A DNA stretch of 64,000 bases, taken from NCBI RefSeq assembly GCF_900631945.1, contig NZ_UZWE01000029.1, positions 1-64,000 on the forward strand, in the 5' to 3' direction. Each line of letters starts with the position of its first letter. Positions within the stretch are counted from its first letter, which is position 1. A model generated the notes under the pieces. That model ran no database searches. It was given only the letters and a program-made list of their open reading frames with translations, and had not been told where the DNA came from. Shown piece after piece: positions 52,854 through 60,746 of the stretch. Position numbers and translations under genes: made by a program. The stretch comes from Paracoccus haematequi (lineage in GTDB: Bacteria; Pseudomonadota; Alphaproteobacteria; Rhodobacterales; Rhodobacteraceae).

Positions 52854-54566
52854 TCAGCCGGGCAGGTTCGCGCCCACGACCCGCGCGCAGAGCGCCAGCG
52901 AAACCGCGCCCGCATCCGGGTGGCCCAGGCTGCGTTCGGCCAGCGGCCGCGCGCGGCCCAGCCTGGGGGTCAGTTGCGCGGTGGCATCGGCGGCCTCGGT
53001 CGACCGGGCGGCGGCGGCGGCCCAGGCGATGCCCAGGGCCTCGCCCGCCGCGACACGTTCGTTCAGCACCTGGACGAAAGGCACCAGCGAATCCACCAGG
53101 GTCTTGTCGCCGACCTGCGCCCCGCCCAACCGGACGATGGCGTCATGCGCGGCCTGCGCCCCCTGCGCGACGGCCTGGACGGACGGCTTGCCGTCATCGC
53201 CAAGCGCCTGCCCCCAGGCCCGCAGCGCCACGCCCCACAGCGCGCCCGAGGTGCCGCCCGCGCGGTCTGCCCAGGCATCGCCCGCCAGGGATAGCACGGT
53301 CCCAGCCCCCGCACCGGCCTGCACCGCCTTTTCAGCGGCATCGGCGGCGGCGGCGGAACCGCGCGCCATGCCCTGCCCATGGTCGCCGTCGCCCGCCTGC
53401 GCGTCGATGCGGCCCAGTTCTTCCTCGGCGTCCGCCAGGGCCCTGGCGACATGGCCGATCAGCGCCGCCACACAGCGGCCCGCCGCCTGCGCGTCCGGGC
53501 CAGCCGCGACGATCTGCGCCGCGCTTTCCGCATCGGCCCCGATGTCCTCGGCGGCAGCGGCGGGGCGCGCGACGGTGCCCTTGCGGAAGGCGGGCGCGTC
53601 GGCGGGCGCGCGCCAATAACCCTCAAGCTCGTCGTCCAGCCAGGTCAGGGTCAGCGAACAGCCAGCCATGTCCAGGCTGGTGACGAATTCGCCGACCTCG
53701 GGGTCCACCGGGGTCAGGCCGGCATCCGACAGCAGCCCGGTCAGGTGATGCCACAGGACGAACAGTTCTTCGTATTTCGTGCGGCCCAGGCCGTTCAGGA
53801 TCACCGCGACGCGGCCGTCTTGACCGGCGGGGCGTTCGGCCAGCAGCGGATCCAGCAGGGTGCGCGCCAGATCGGCGGCGGGCATCATCGGCCGGGTGCT
53901 GATGCCCGGTTCGCCGTGAATGCCCAGGCCCATGCCGACCTGACCCGCATCGACCGTGAACAGCGGCGTGCCCTGCCCCGGCAGCGTGCAGCCGTCGAAG
54001 GCCACGCCGAAAGAGACCGTGGCATCGTTCGCGCGGCCCGCGACGGCCATCACCGCGTCCATGTCCAGCCCGGCTTCCGCCGCCGCGCCGGTGATCTTGA
54101 AGACCGGCAGGTCGCCTGCCACGCCGCGCCGCTTGGCGCGTTCGTCCGCCCCGGCGCTTGCCACGTCGTCGGTCACGGCCAGGATGCGCGCGTCGATCCC
54201 TTCCGCCCGCAGCCGTTCCGCAGCCGAGCCGAAGTTCAGCACGTCGCCCGCATAATTCCCGAAACCCAGGATCACCCCGCCGCCCCGGTTCGCCGCCTTG
54301 GCGACCCCGTGGATCCAGGCGGTCGAGGGCGAGGCGAAGACATCCCCCGCCACCGCCGCATCGGCAAGGCCGGTGCCGACATAGCCCAGGAAGGCCGGGT
54401 AATGGCCCGATCCGCCGCCCACCAGCAGCGCCACCTTGCCGCGCGGCCCCGGCGCGGCGCGCACCGCGCCATGGGCCACGGCCCGCACGCGATCGGCATT
54501 GGCGGCGCAAAAGCCCGCCAGGGCCGCGGCGGCGAAATCTTCCGGCTTGTCGAACACCTTGGTCAT
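52854..54566 (-). CDS. Dihydroxyacetone/erythrulose kinase, fused DhaK-DhaL
   Basis: A 570-residue ATP-dependent kinase. The DhaK domain (residues about 1-330) has GGGSGHYPAFLGYVG and the covalent-substrate His in GLGIHGEPGISTR; the DhaL domain (about 365-570) has the metal-binding Asp motif AQAGDGDHGQGMARG and DRAGGTSGALWG. It may phosphorylate dihydroxyacetone or L-erythrulose. Its start overlaps the TIM-barrel isomerase stop (ATGA), so the two act together, which favours a tetrulose substrate. Confidence 0.87.
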   Translation of the reverse strand: MTKVFDKPEDFAAAALAGFCAANADRVRAVAHGAVRAAPGPRGKVALLVGGGSGHYPAFLGYVGTGLADAAVAGDVFASPSTAWIHGVAKAANRGGGVILGFGNYAGDVLNFGSAAERLRAEGIDARILAVTDDVASAGADERAKRRGVAGDLPVFKITGAAAEAGLDMDAVMAVAGRANDATVSFGVAFDGCTLPGQGTPLFTVDAGQVGMGLGIHGEPGISTRPMMPAADLARTLLDPLLAERPAGQDGRVAVILNGLGRTKYEELFVLWHHLTGLLSDAGLTPVDPEVGEFVTSLDMAGCSLTLTWLDDELEGYWRAPADAPAFRKGTVARPAAAAEDIGADAESAAQIVAAGPDAQAAGRCVAALIGHVARALADAEEELGRIDAQAGDGDHGQGMARGSAAAADAAEKAVQAGAGAGTVLSLAGDAWADRAGGTSGALWGVALRAWGQALGDDGKPSVQAVAQGAQAAHDAIVRLGGAQVGDKTLVDSLVPFVQVLNERVAAGEALGIAWAAAAARSTEAADATAQLTPRLGRARPLAERSLGHPDAGAVSLALCARVVGANLPG

Positions 54567-55501
54567 TTCAGGACTGTCCTCCCCGACAGGATGCGCTTGA
54601 TATAGTCGCGGTTCTCGGCGCAGACGCCCAGGCCGTCGCCGCCGTAATGCTCGACAAGGAACGGGCTGGCGAATCCGGCGTCAAGCGCCTTGCGGATCGC
54701 CGCGCGCCAATTGATCGTCCCGCCCATCAGCGGCGCGGGATGCGACATGACCAGGCCCGAGGGATCCTCGATCCGGTAGTAATTCTTGACGTGCCAATAG
54801 CCCGCGAAGGGAACGCAGAGGTCGATCATCTCGGACCAGTGCTCGACCGGGCGGTGCAGGCGGATCAGGTTGCCGATGTCGATGTTCAGCTTGACCGACG
54901 GATGGTCCACGTCGGTGACGAAACGCACCGCGTCGCGGGCGGTGCCGACATAGGTATCCTCGTACATTTCCAGGGCGACCTGGATGCCCAGATCGGCGGC
55001 ATGGCGGGCCAGGTCGCGGATCCGGTCCACGGCCAGCCGGTAGGTCGCGGCGTCGTCGGGGTTCTTCACCCCCTGTTCGGTCCAGAACCACAGCGCCTTC
55101 TGCTGGGCGGGCGTGAAGGGGCCGAAGAAGCCGAAGCTGACATGGCCCGCGCCCAGTTCGGCGGCGGTGTCGATCACCCGGTGGCTGTAGGCCAGGTATT
55201 CCTCGCCATGCCGGGGGTCGATCACGCTGCGCCGAGAGGTCGAGATGGCAGGGACCGACAGGCCCAGGTCGCGGCAGATCGCCACGAAATCGGCCCGGCG
55301 CGCGGGGTCCAGATCGGCGACGCGCAGCCAGGAATCGGTCGGGTCCACGAAATCGAACCCGGCATCGGCCACTTCGCCCAGGCTTTCGGCCCAGACCGCG
55401 GGATCGGCATCCTGCACCAGGCGGCCATCGGGCAGGCGCCCCGGAAAGGGGATCATCGCGGCGGCGATGGGCCAGGTCTCGGCGGTCCAGGGCAGGGTCA
55501 C
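54563..55501 (-). CDS. TIM-barrel sugar (phosphate) isomerase/epimerase
   Basis: A 312-residue xylose-isomerase-like TIM barrel. Metal-ligand candidates are Glu in ALEMYEDTYVG, Asp and His in NIDIGNLIRLHRP and the following WHVKNYY, and Glu in FLVEHYGGDG. The start is GTG 55501, supported by a strong GAAGGAGG six bases upstream. Coupled to the DhaK-DhaL kinase gene. A tetrulose-phosphate or 2-oxo-tetronate isomerase role is plausible but not proven. Confidence 0.8.
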   Translation of the reverse strand: MTLPWTAETWPIAAAMIPFPGRLPDGRLVQDADPAVWAESLGEVADAGFDFVDPTDSWLRVADLDPARRADFVAICRDLGLSVPAISTSRRSVIDPRHGEEYLAYSHRVIDTAAELGAGHVSFGFFGPFTPAQQKALWFWTEQGVKNPDDAATYRLAVDRIRDLARHAADLGIQVALEMYEDTYVGTARDAVRFVTDVDHPSVKLNIDIGNLIRLHRPVEHWSEMIDLCVPFAGYWHVKNYYRIEDPSGLVMSHPAPLMGGTINWRAAIRKALDAGFASPFLVEHYGGDGLGVCAENRDYIKRILSGRTVLK

Positions 55502-55615
55502 GAAAGCCTCCTTCTGTCGTCGAAGGCCGATGCGGCGCGGCGCCATGGCTGGCGCCCCTGCCCGAATCACTCCTCCGGCGCGGACGCTAGCACGCCGGGG
55601 CGGGACAGTTCAATA

Positions 55616-55631
55616 ATACTGTATGCAGCAT
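55616..55631. promoter_or_regulatory. GntR-type operator ATACTGTATGCAGCAT in the divergent promoter
   Basis: Shares CTGTATGCAG with the perfect site at 52756-52771; arms match with one mismatch. It lies between the TIM-barrel/DhaK operon (minus) and the GntR gene (plus), so it could control both and provide autoregulation. Confidence 0.65.
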
Positions 55632-55697
55632 TTAGCGCGCATGATTGACTCGTGACATTCCGCCGCATACCGATAAGAATCAGTCAGGGAGGACTTC

Positions 55698-56384
55698 GTG
55701 ACCCCGGTCAACGCCCAACCGAGCCCGGAACATTCGGCCCGGATCGAACGCCAGCCGCTGCACGACGCCATCGTCTCGCGGCTGCGCGACATGATCATCG
55801 AGGGCCACCTGGCCCCTGGCACCCGGATCAACGAAGGCCAGATCGGCGCAGCCCTGGGCGTGTCGCGCACCCCGCTGCGCGAGGCGATCAAGTATCTGGC
55901 CAGCGAAGGCCTGGTCGATCTGGTCCCCAGCCGGGGCGCGGTCGTCAAGACCTTCGGCGCCAAGGAAGTGCGGGACATGATCGACCTGATCCGCAGCCTG
56001 GAACAGTTCGCCGCGACCCGCGCCTGCGAACTGGCGACGAACAACGACATCGGCGGGATCCGCGAGCTGCACGACCGGATGATCGCCTGCTATCATTCGG
56101 GCGACCGAATGCAATATTACAAGCTGAACCAGGCGATCCATTCCGGCATCGTGGCGCTTGCCGACAACGCGGCGCTGTCGGACATGCACGGCGTGTTGCA
56201 GACCCGGCTGAAGCGGATCCGCTTCATCGGCCATGAAGGCCCCGAGAAATGGGCCAGTGCCGTGGCCGAACACGAGGAGATGATCGCTGCCCTGGAGGCC
56301 CGCGACGCGCCCCGGCTGTCGGCGATCCTGGGCCATCACCTGACGCTGGCCTGGGAACGGGTCAAGGACGGGCTGCCCGCCTGA
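55698..56384 (+). CDS. GntR-family (FadR/FCD) regulator of the C4 sugar-acid genes
   Basis: A 228-residue regulator with an N-terminal winged helix (INEGQIGAALGVSRTPLREAIKYLASEGLV, about residues 44-73) and an FCD domain (NQAIHSGIVALADNAAL, AEHEEMIAALEARD, GHHLTLAW). The start codon is GTG 55698 with GGGAGGA upstream. Divergent from the TIM-barrel operon with a palindromic site between. Likely releases DNA on binding a tetronate or its derivative. Confidence 0.88.
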   Translation: MTPVNAQPSPEHSARIERQPLHDAIVSRLRDMIIEGHLAPGTRINEGQIGAALGVSRTPLREAIKYLASEGLVDLVPSRGAVVKTFGAKEVRDMIDLIRSLEQFAATRACELATNNDIGGIRELHDRMIACYHSGDRMQYYKLNQAIHSGIVALADNAALSDMHGVLQTRLKRIRFIGHEGPEKWASAVAEHEEMIAALEARDAPRLSAILGHHLTLAWERVKDGLPA

Positions 56385-56388
56385 CCGT

Positions 56389-56820
56389 TCAGCCCCGGTC
56401 CGGCGGCTGGAACCGCAGGATCCCGGCGACCCGCGCCGGTCCGCCCTTGTCCGAGGGATGGGCAACGCCGTCCATGACCGGGACCTCGGGAACGTCGAAG
56501 GGGCTGATTCCGTCAAGGCAGGCCACGTTCACCCCGAACTGCTGCGGGTCCGACCGCCGCTGATGGTGGGTATAGATGCCGCAGGTCTTGCAGAAATAAT
56601 GCTTCGCCGTGCCGGTGTTGAACCGATACAGGGTCAGGTTGTCCTGGCCCTGCTGGAACCGGATGTCCTTCAGCCCGGCCGAGACGGCGACCGCGCCGCG
56701 CATCCGGCAATAGGAACAGGAACAGCGGCGGATGCCCGCGAAGCCCTGGGCCAGCCGGACGGTGAACCGGACCGCGCCGCAATGGCAGGCGGCGGGGTAT
56801 TCCTGATCGTCACGCCGCAT
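56389..56820 (-). CDS. GFA-family zinc protein (CENP-V/glutathione-dependent formaldehyde-activating type)
   Basis: A 143-residue protein with three Cys groups of the GFA fold: CHCGAVRF, CSCSYCRM and CKTCGIYTHH, binding two zinc ions. Family members include S-(hydroxymethyl)glutathione synthase, which would fit formaldehyde released by the sarcosine oxidase encoded nearby, but most homologues have unknown roles. Confidence 0.82.
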   Translation of the reverse strand: MRRDDQEYPAACHCGAVRFTVRLAQGFAGIRRCSCSYCRMRGAVAVSAGLKDIRFQQGQDNLTLYRFNTGTAKHYFCKTCGIYTHHQRRSDPQQFGVNVACLDGISPFDVPEVPVMDGVAHPSDKGGPARVAGILRFQPPDRG

Positions 56821-57018
56821 TCCCCTGCCCGCCCTGCTGATCCATCCGCGCGAAACCTAGCGCGGGACAGGACGCCGGGGCAATGGCGCGACCGGCCGCG
56901 GCGGGGCGAAGGTGACGCAAGGTTCATATCATTCTGCCGCGAAGATCCATCGCGGCGGCCCGCGTCTCTGTCACGCTTCCGTCACGAACAGCCGCAGCCT
57001 TCGCGACGGAGAGGACAT

Positions 57019-58044
57019 ATGGCGCAATCCCCGACCACCCGGCGTTTCACCTTTCTGCTTCTGGACAGGTTCACCATGCTGCCCTTTGCCGCGGCCCTGG
57101 ATTCGCTGCGGCTGGCCAACAAGATGGCGGGGACGCGCCTTTACGACTGGCGCCTGATCGGGCCGCAGGGGGATTTCGCCGCCTGTTCCAACGGCAGCCA
57201 GATCCGGCTGGACGGCGGCCTGGGCGACGACATCGCCGTCACGCGGGACGAGGTGGTGATCGTCTGCGGCGGCGACGACATCACGGCCCAGGCCAGCCGC
57301 CCGGTGCTGGCCTGGCTGCGCAGGCAGGCGCGTACCGGCGCGGTGCTGGGCGCGGTCTGCACCGGGGCGCATATCCTGGCCCGCGCCGGGCTGCTGGACG
57401 GGCGACGGGCCACGATCCACTGGGAAAACCACGATTCCTTCTCCGAAACCTTCCCCGAGGTGCAGCTGCACCGGCAGGTCTTCGTCGATGACGGATCGCG
57501 GTTGACGGCAGGCGGCGGCACGTCGTCGATCGACATGATGCTGCACCGGATCGGCCAGACCCATGGACCCGACCTTGCGTCCCAGATCGCCGACCAGATG
57601 CTGCACACCGCGATCCGCACCGGGCGCGACCACCAGCGGCTGTCCATCACCACCCGGATCGGCATCCGCCATCCCCGCCTGGCCGCCGTCGTGGCCCGGA
57701 TCGAGGCGAATCTGGAAAGCCCCGTCAGCCCGTCGCAACTGGCCGAGGACGCGGGCATGTCCACCCGCCAGTTGGAACGGCTGTTCATGCGATACCTGAA
57801 CCGCAGCCCCAAGCGGTATTACCTGGAAGCCCGCCTGGGCCGCGCGCGGCAGTTGCTGCTGAACACCGACCTGCCCCTGATCGAGATCGCCATCGCCTGC
57901 GGCTTCTCCAGTTCCTCGCATTTCTCGAAATGCTATCGGGACCGCTACGGCACCTCGCCCTATCGCGAACGGGGCGTGCAGAAGGCCGCTGCGGTGGTGG
58001 CCCTGCCCGTCCGCACGGACACGGTGCTGGCCCTGGCAAGCTGA
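57019..58044 (+). CDS. GlxA-type AraC family regulator (GbdR/CdhR-like)
   Basis: A 341-residue regulator with an N-terminal amidotransferase-like domain (AVCTGAHILARAGLLDGRRATIHWEN, residues about 5-200) and a C-terminal AraC double HTH (SQLAEDAGMSTRQLERLF and LIEIAIACGFSSSSHFSKCYR). Members GbdR, SouR and CdhR control glycine betaine, sarcosine and carnitine use. Location 1.1 kb from soxB suggests sarcosine or dimethylglycine control. ATG 57019 follows GGAGAGG. Confidence 0.87.
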   Translation: MAQSPTTRRFTFLLLDRFTMLPFAAALDSLRLANKMAGTRLYDWRLIGPQGDFAACSNGSQIRLDGGLGDDIAVTRDEVVIVCGGDDITAQASRPVLAWLRRQARTGAVLGAVCTGAHILARAGLLDGRRATIHWENHDSFSETFPEVQLHRQVFVDDGSRLTAGGGTSSIDMMLHRIGQTHGPDLASQIADQMLHTAIRTGRDHQRLSITTRIGIRHPRLAAVVARIEANLESPVSPSQLAEDAGMSTRQLERLFMRYLNRSPKRYYLEARLGRARQLLLNTDLPLIEIAIACGFSSSSHFSKCYRDRYGTSPYRERGVQKAAAVVALPVRTDTVLALAS

Positions 58045-58066
58045 GCGGGCGCGGGCGGACCCAGGC

Positions 58067-59071
58067 TCAGGGCAGGCGGACCGTTTCCCGCTGCGCTTTC
58101 CGCCACTGTTCCGGCGTCACCCCCAGACCGTCGCGGAACACCCGGATCAGGTGCGAGGCGTCGCAGAAGCCCGTCTCGGCGGCGATCTGGCTGATCGTGC
58201 GGTCGGGCCGGGCCAGCAGCATCCGCACCTGCGACAGGCGCACACGCATGAAGGCCTCGGCCGGGGACATCGACAGGGACGCGGCGAAATGGCGTTCCAG
58301 CTTGCGGCGGCTGACCTGCAAATGGGCGGCCACATCGGCCACCGGCGGCGGCGTGTCCATGTTCTGTTGCAGCATCAGCAGCGCGCGGCGCACCAGCGGG
58401 TCGTCGGTCTTCAGTTCCAGCGGCAGGCCGGGCTGGGGGTCGTCGGCGGCCATCGCCTCGTCGATGATCATGATGTGCAGGCTTTTCTGCGCCGCCGCCC
58501 GGCCGATATGGCGGTCGATCAGGAAGGCCGCCAGATGCGCGGAACTGGCGCCGCCCGAACAGGTCAGCCGGTCGCGGTCCACCACGAAGATGCGGTCGGA
58601 CACGGGGCGCAGCCCGTCGAACTGTTCCAGGAAATCCTCGTGGTGGAACCAGCTGACGCAGCAGCGGTATCCGTCCATCAGCCCGGCGCGGTGCAGGATG
58701 AAGGCGCCGGTGCAGACGCCGACCAGCGGCACGCCCGCCTTGGCGGCGCGGTGCAGGAAGGCCAGGTAATCCGGTTCCAGCCGCTCGATCTCGTCGATCA
58801 GGCCGCCGACCACGACCACATAGTCGAAACGCGACGGATCGCCCAGCTTTTCGTCCGGGGCGATGGCCACGCCGCAGCTTGACTGCACCGGCTGGCCAGA
58901 GGTTCCCAGAACCCGCCAGTTGCAGCGGATCGGGCGGGACCGATCGCCTTCGTCGGCGGCCAGCCGCAGCACGTCCACGAAATTCGCGAAGGCCGACAGG
59001 GTAAAGCGCCGCGCCAGAAGAAATCCGACGCGCAGGCGCAGGGAATCAGGGGGGGCGGGCGTGTCGCGCAT
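58067..59071 (-). CDS. GlxA-type AraC family regulator, divergent from soxBDAG
   Basis: A 334-residue protein of the same architecture: an amidotransferase-like domain with GVCTGAFILHRAGLMDGYRC and a C-terminal AraC pair (VADVAAHLQVSRRKLERHFA and ISQIAAETGFCDASHLIRVFR). It is divergent from soxB across about 100 bases, which makes it the more likely direct activator of the sarcosine oxidase operon. A GTG at 59092 gives a seven-residue longer form. Confidence 0.85.
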   Translation of the reverse strand: MRDTPAPPDSLRLRVGFLLARRFTLSAFANFVDVLRLAADEGDRSRPIRCNWRVLGTSGQPVQSSCGVAIAPDEKLGDPSRFDYVVVVGGLIDEIERLEPDYLAFLHRAAKAGVPLVGVCTGAFILHRAGLMDGYRCCVSWFHHEDFLEQFDGLRPVSDRIFVVDRDRLTCSGGASSAHLAAFLIDRHIGRAAAQKSLHIMIIDEAMAADDPQPGLPLELKTDDPLVRRALLMLQQNMDTPPPVADVAAHLQVSRRKLERHFAASLSMSPAEAFMRVRLSQVRMLLARPDRTISQIAAETGFCDASHLIRVFRDGLGVTPEQWRKAQRETVRLP

Positions 59072-59174
59072 GACGCAAATGTAACACCCCACTGGCGCAG
59101 GGATCCAGTCGGCCTGTGCGGCTTTCTGGCATTTTGGCGATCATACCGGAATCGCCCCATAAGGTTCGCCCCGC

Positions 59175-60428
59175 ATGACCCATTTCTCCGCCTTTTCGCT
59201 GCTTAAACAGGCTCTCAACGGCCACAAGGGCTGGCGAGAGCAATGGCCCGACAGCCAGCCCAAGGCCGAATACGACGTGGTGATCGTCGGCGCGGGCGGC
59301 CACGGACTGGGCGCGGCCTATTACCTGGCCAAGGAACACGGCATCACCAATGTCGCGGTGATCGACAAGGGCTGGCTGGGCGGCGGCAACACGGGCCGCA
59401 ACACCACCATCATCCGGTCGAACTATCTGTATGACGAAAGCGCCAAGCTGTACGACCACGCCCTGGACCTGTGGGACAACCTGTCCCAAGATCTGAACTA
59501 CAACGTCATGTATTCCAAGCGCGGCGTCTTGATGCTGGCGCACAACGTCCATGACGTGCAGTCCTTCCAGCGGCATGTGAACTCGAACCGGCTGAACGGC
59601 GTGGACAACCGCTGGCTGACGAAAGAGGAATGCAAGCAATTCTGCCCGCCGCTGAACATCAGCCCCGACGCGCGCTATCCGGTGATGGGCGGGGCGTTGC
59701 AGATGCGGGCGGGCACGGCGCGGCATGACGCGGTGGCCTGGGGCTATGCCCGCGCCGCCGCCGCCCGTGGCGTGGACATCATCCAGAACTGCGCGGTCAA
59801 CGCGATCCGTCGCGGGCCGGACGGCGCGGTGATCGGCGTCGACACCGCCAAGGGCTTCATCCGCGCGAAAAAGGTCGCCGTGTCGGCGGCGGGCAATACC
59901 AGCGTCGTGATGGACAGCGCCGGGCTGCGGATGCCGCTGGAAAGCTTCCCGCTCCAGGCCCTGGTCAGCGAGCCGGTGAAGCCGATCTTCCCCTGCGTGG
60001 TCATGTCGAACACCGTCCACGCCTATATCAGCCAGTCCGACAAGGGCGAGCTGGTGATCGGGTCCGGCACCGACCAGTATACCAGCTATTCGCAGCGCGG
60101 CGGCCTGCCGCTGATCGAACATACCGTGGCGGCGATCTGCGAGGTCTTCCCGATCTTCACCCGGATGCGGATGCTGCGCAAATGGGGCGGCATCGTGGAC
60201 GTGACCCCCGACCGCAGCGCGATCCTGGGCAAGACGCCGGTCAAGGGCCTGTATGTGAACTGCGGTTGGGGCACCGGCGGCTTCAAGGCCACGCCGGGGG
60301 CGGCGCATCTGCTGGCCTGGACGGTCGCCAAAGACGAGCCGCATCCGCTGAACGCGCCCTTCACGCTGGAACGCTTCACCACCGGCCGTCTGATCGACGA
60401 AGCCGCCGCCGCCGCCGTGGCTCATTAA
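59175..60428 (+). CDS. soxB: Sarcosine oxidase, beta subunit
   Basis: FAD-containing subunit of heterotetrameric sarcosine oxidase, which demethylates sarcosine to glycine with O2 and tetrahydrofolate. The 417-residue protein opens MTHFSAFSLLKQAL, has the dinucleotide fold VVIVGAGGHGLGAAYYLAKEHG at about residue 36, the family's RHDAVAWG segment near 180 (site of covalent FMN in studied enzymes) and the C-terminal NCGWGTGGFKATPGA. First gene of soxBDAG. Confidence 0.96.
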   Translation: MTHFSAFSLLKQALNGHKGWREQWPDSQPKAEYDVVIVGAGGHGLGAAYYLAKEHGITNVAVIDKGWLGGGNTGRNTTIIRSNYLYDESAKLYDHALDLWDNLSQDLNYNVMYSKRGVLMLAHNVHDVQSFQRHVNSNRLNGVDNRWLTKEECKQFCPPLNISPDARYPVMGGALQMRAGTARHDAVAWGYARAAAARGVDIIQNCAVNAIRRGPDGAVIGVDTAKGFIRAKKVAVSAAGNTSVVMDSAGLRMPLESFPLQALVSEPVKPIFPCVVMSNTVHAYISQSDKGELVIGSGTDQYTSYSQRGGLPLIEHTVAAICEVFPIFTRMRMLRKWGGIVDVTPDRSAILGKTPVKGLYVNCGWGTGGFKATPGAAHLLAWTVAKDEPHPLNAPFTLERFTTGRLIDEAAAAAVAH

Positions 60429-60452
60429 TCTGCGCGCACTGAGGACCGAACC

Positions 60453-60746
60453 ATGCTGCTGATCCACTGCCCTTATTGCGAAGACAGCCTGCCCGAGCTG
60501 GAATTCACCTATGCGGGCGAGGCGCATATCGCCCGCCCCGCCGATCCTTCGGCGCTGTCGGACGAGGAATGGCGCGACTTCCTGTTCATCCGCACCAATG
60601 CGCGCGGCCCGCATTACGAACGCTGGCGCCACATCGGCTGCGGGCGGTTCTTCAACGCCATCCGCGATACCGTCAGCGACCGCTTCCTGACCACCTACAA
60701 GGCGGGCGAGCCCCGTCGTCCCCTGACCAACGAGGCCGCAGAATGA
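60453..60746 (+). CDS. soxD: Sarcosine oxidase, delta subunit
   Basis: A 97-residue zinc-binding subunit with CPYCED at the N-terminus and HIGCGRFFNAIRDTVSDRF near residue 61 providing the remaining ligands. Stop overlaps the soxA start (ATGA at 60743-60746). Confidence 0.95.
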   Translation: MLLIHCPYCEDSLPELEFTYAGEAHIARPADPSALSDEEWRDFLFIRTNARGPHYERWRHIGCGRFFNAIRDTVSDRFLTTYKAGEPRRPLTNEAAE

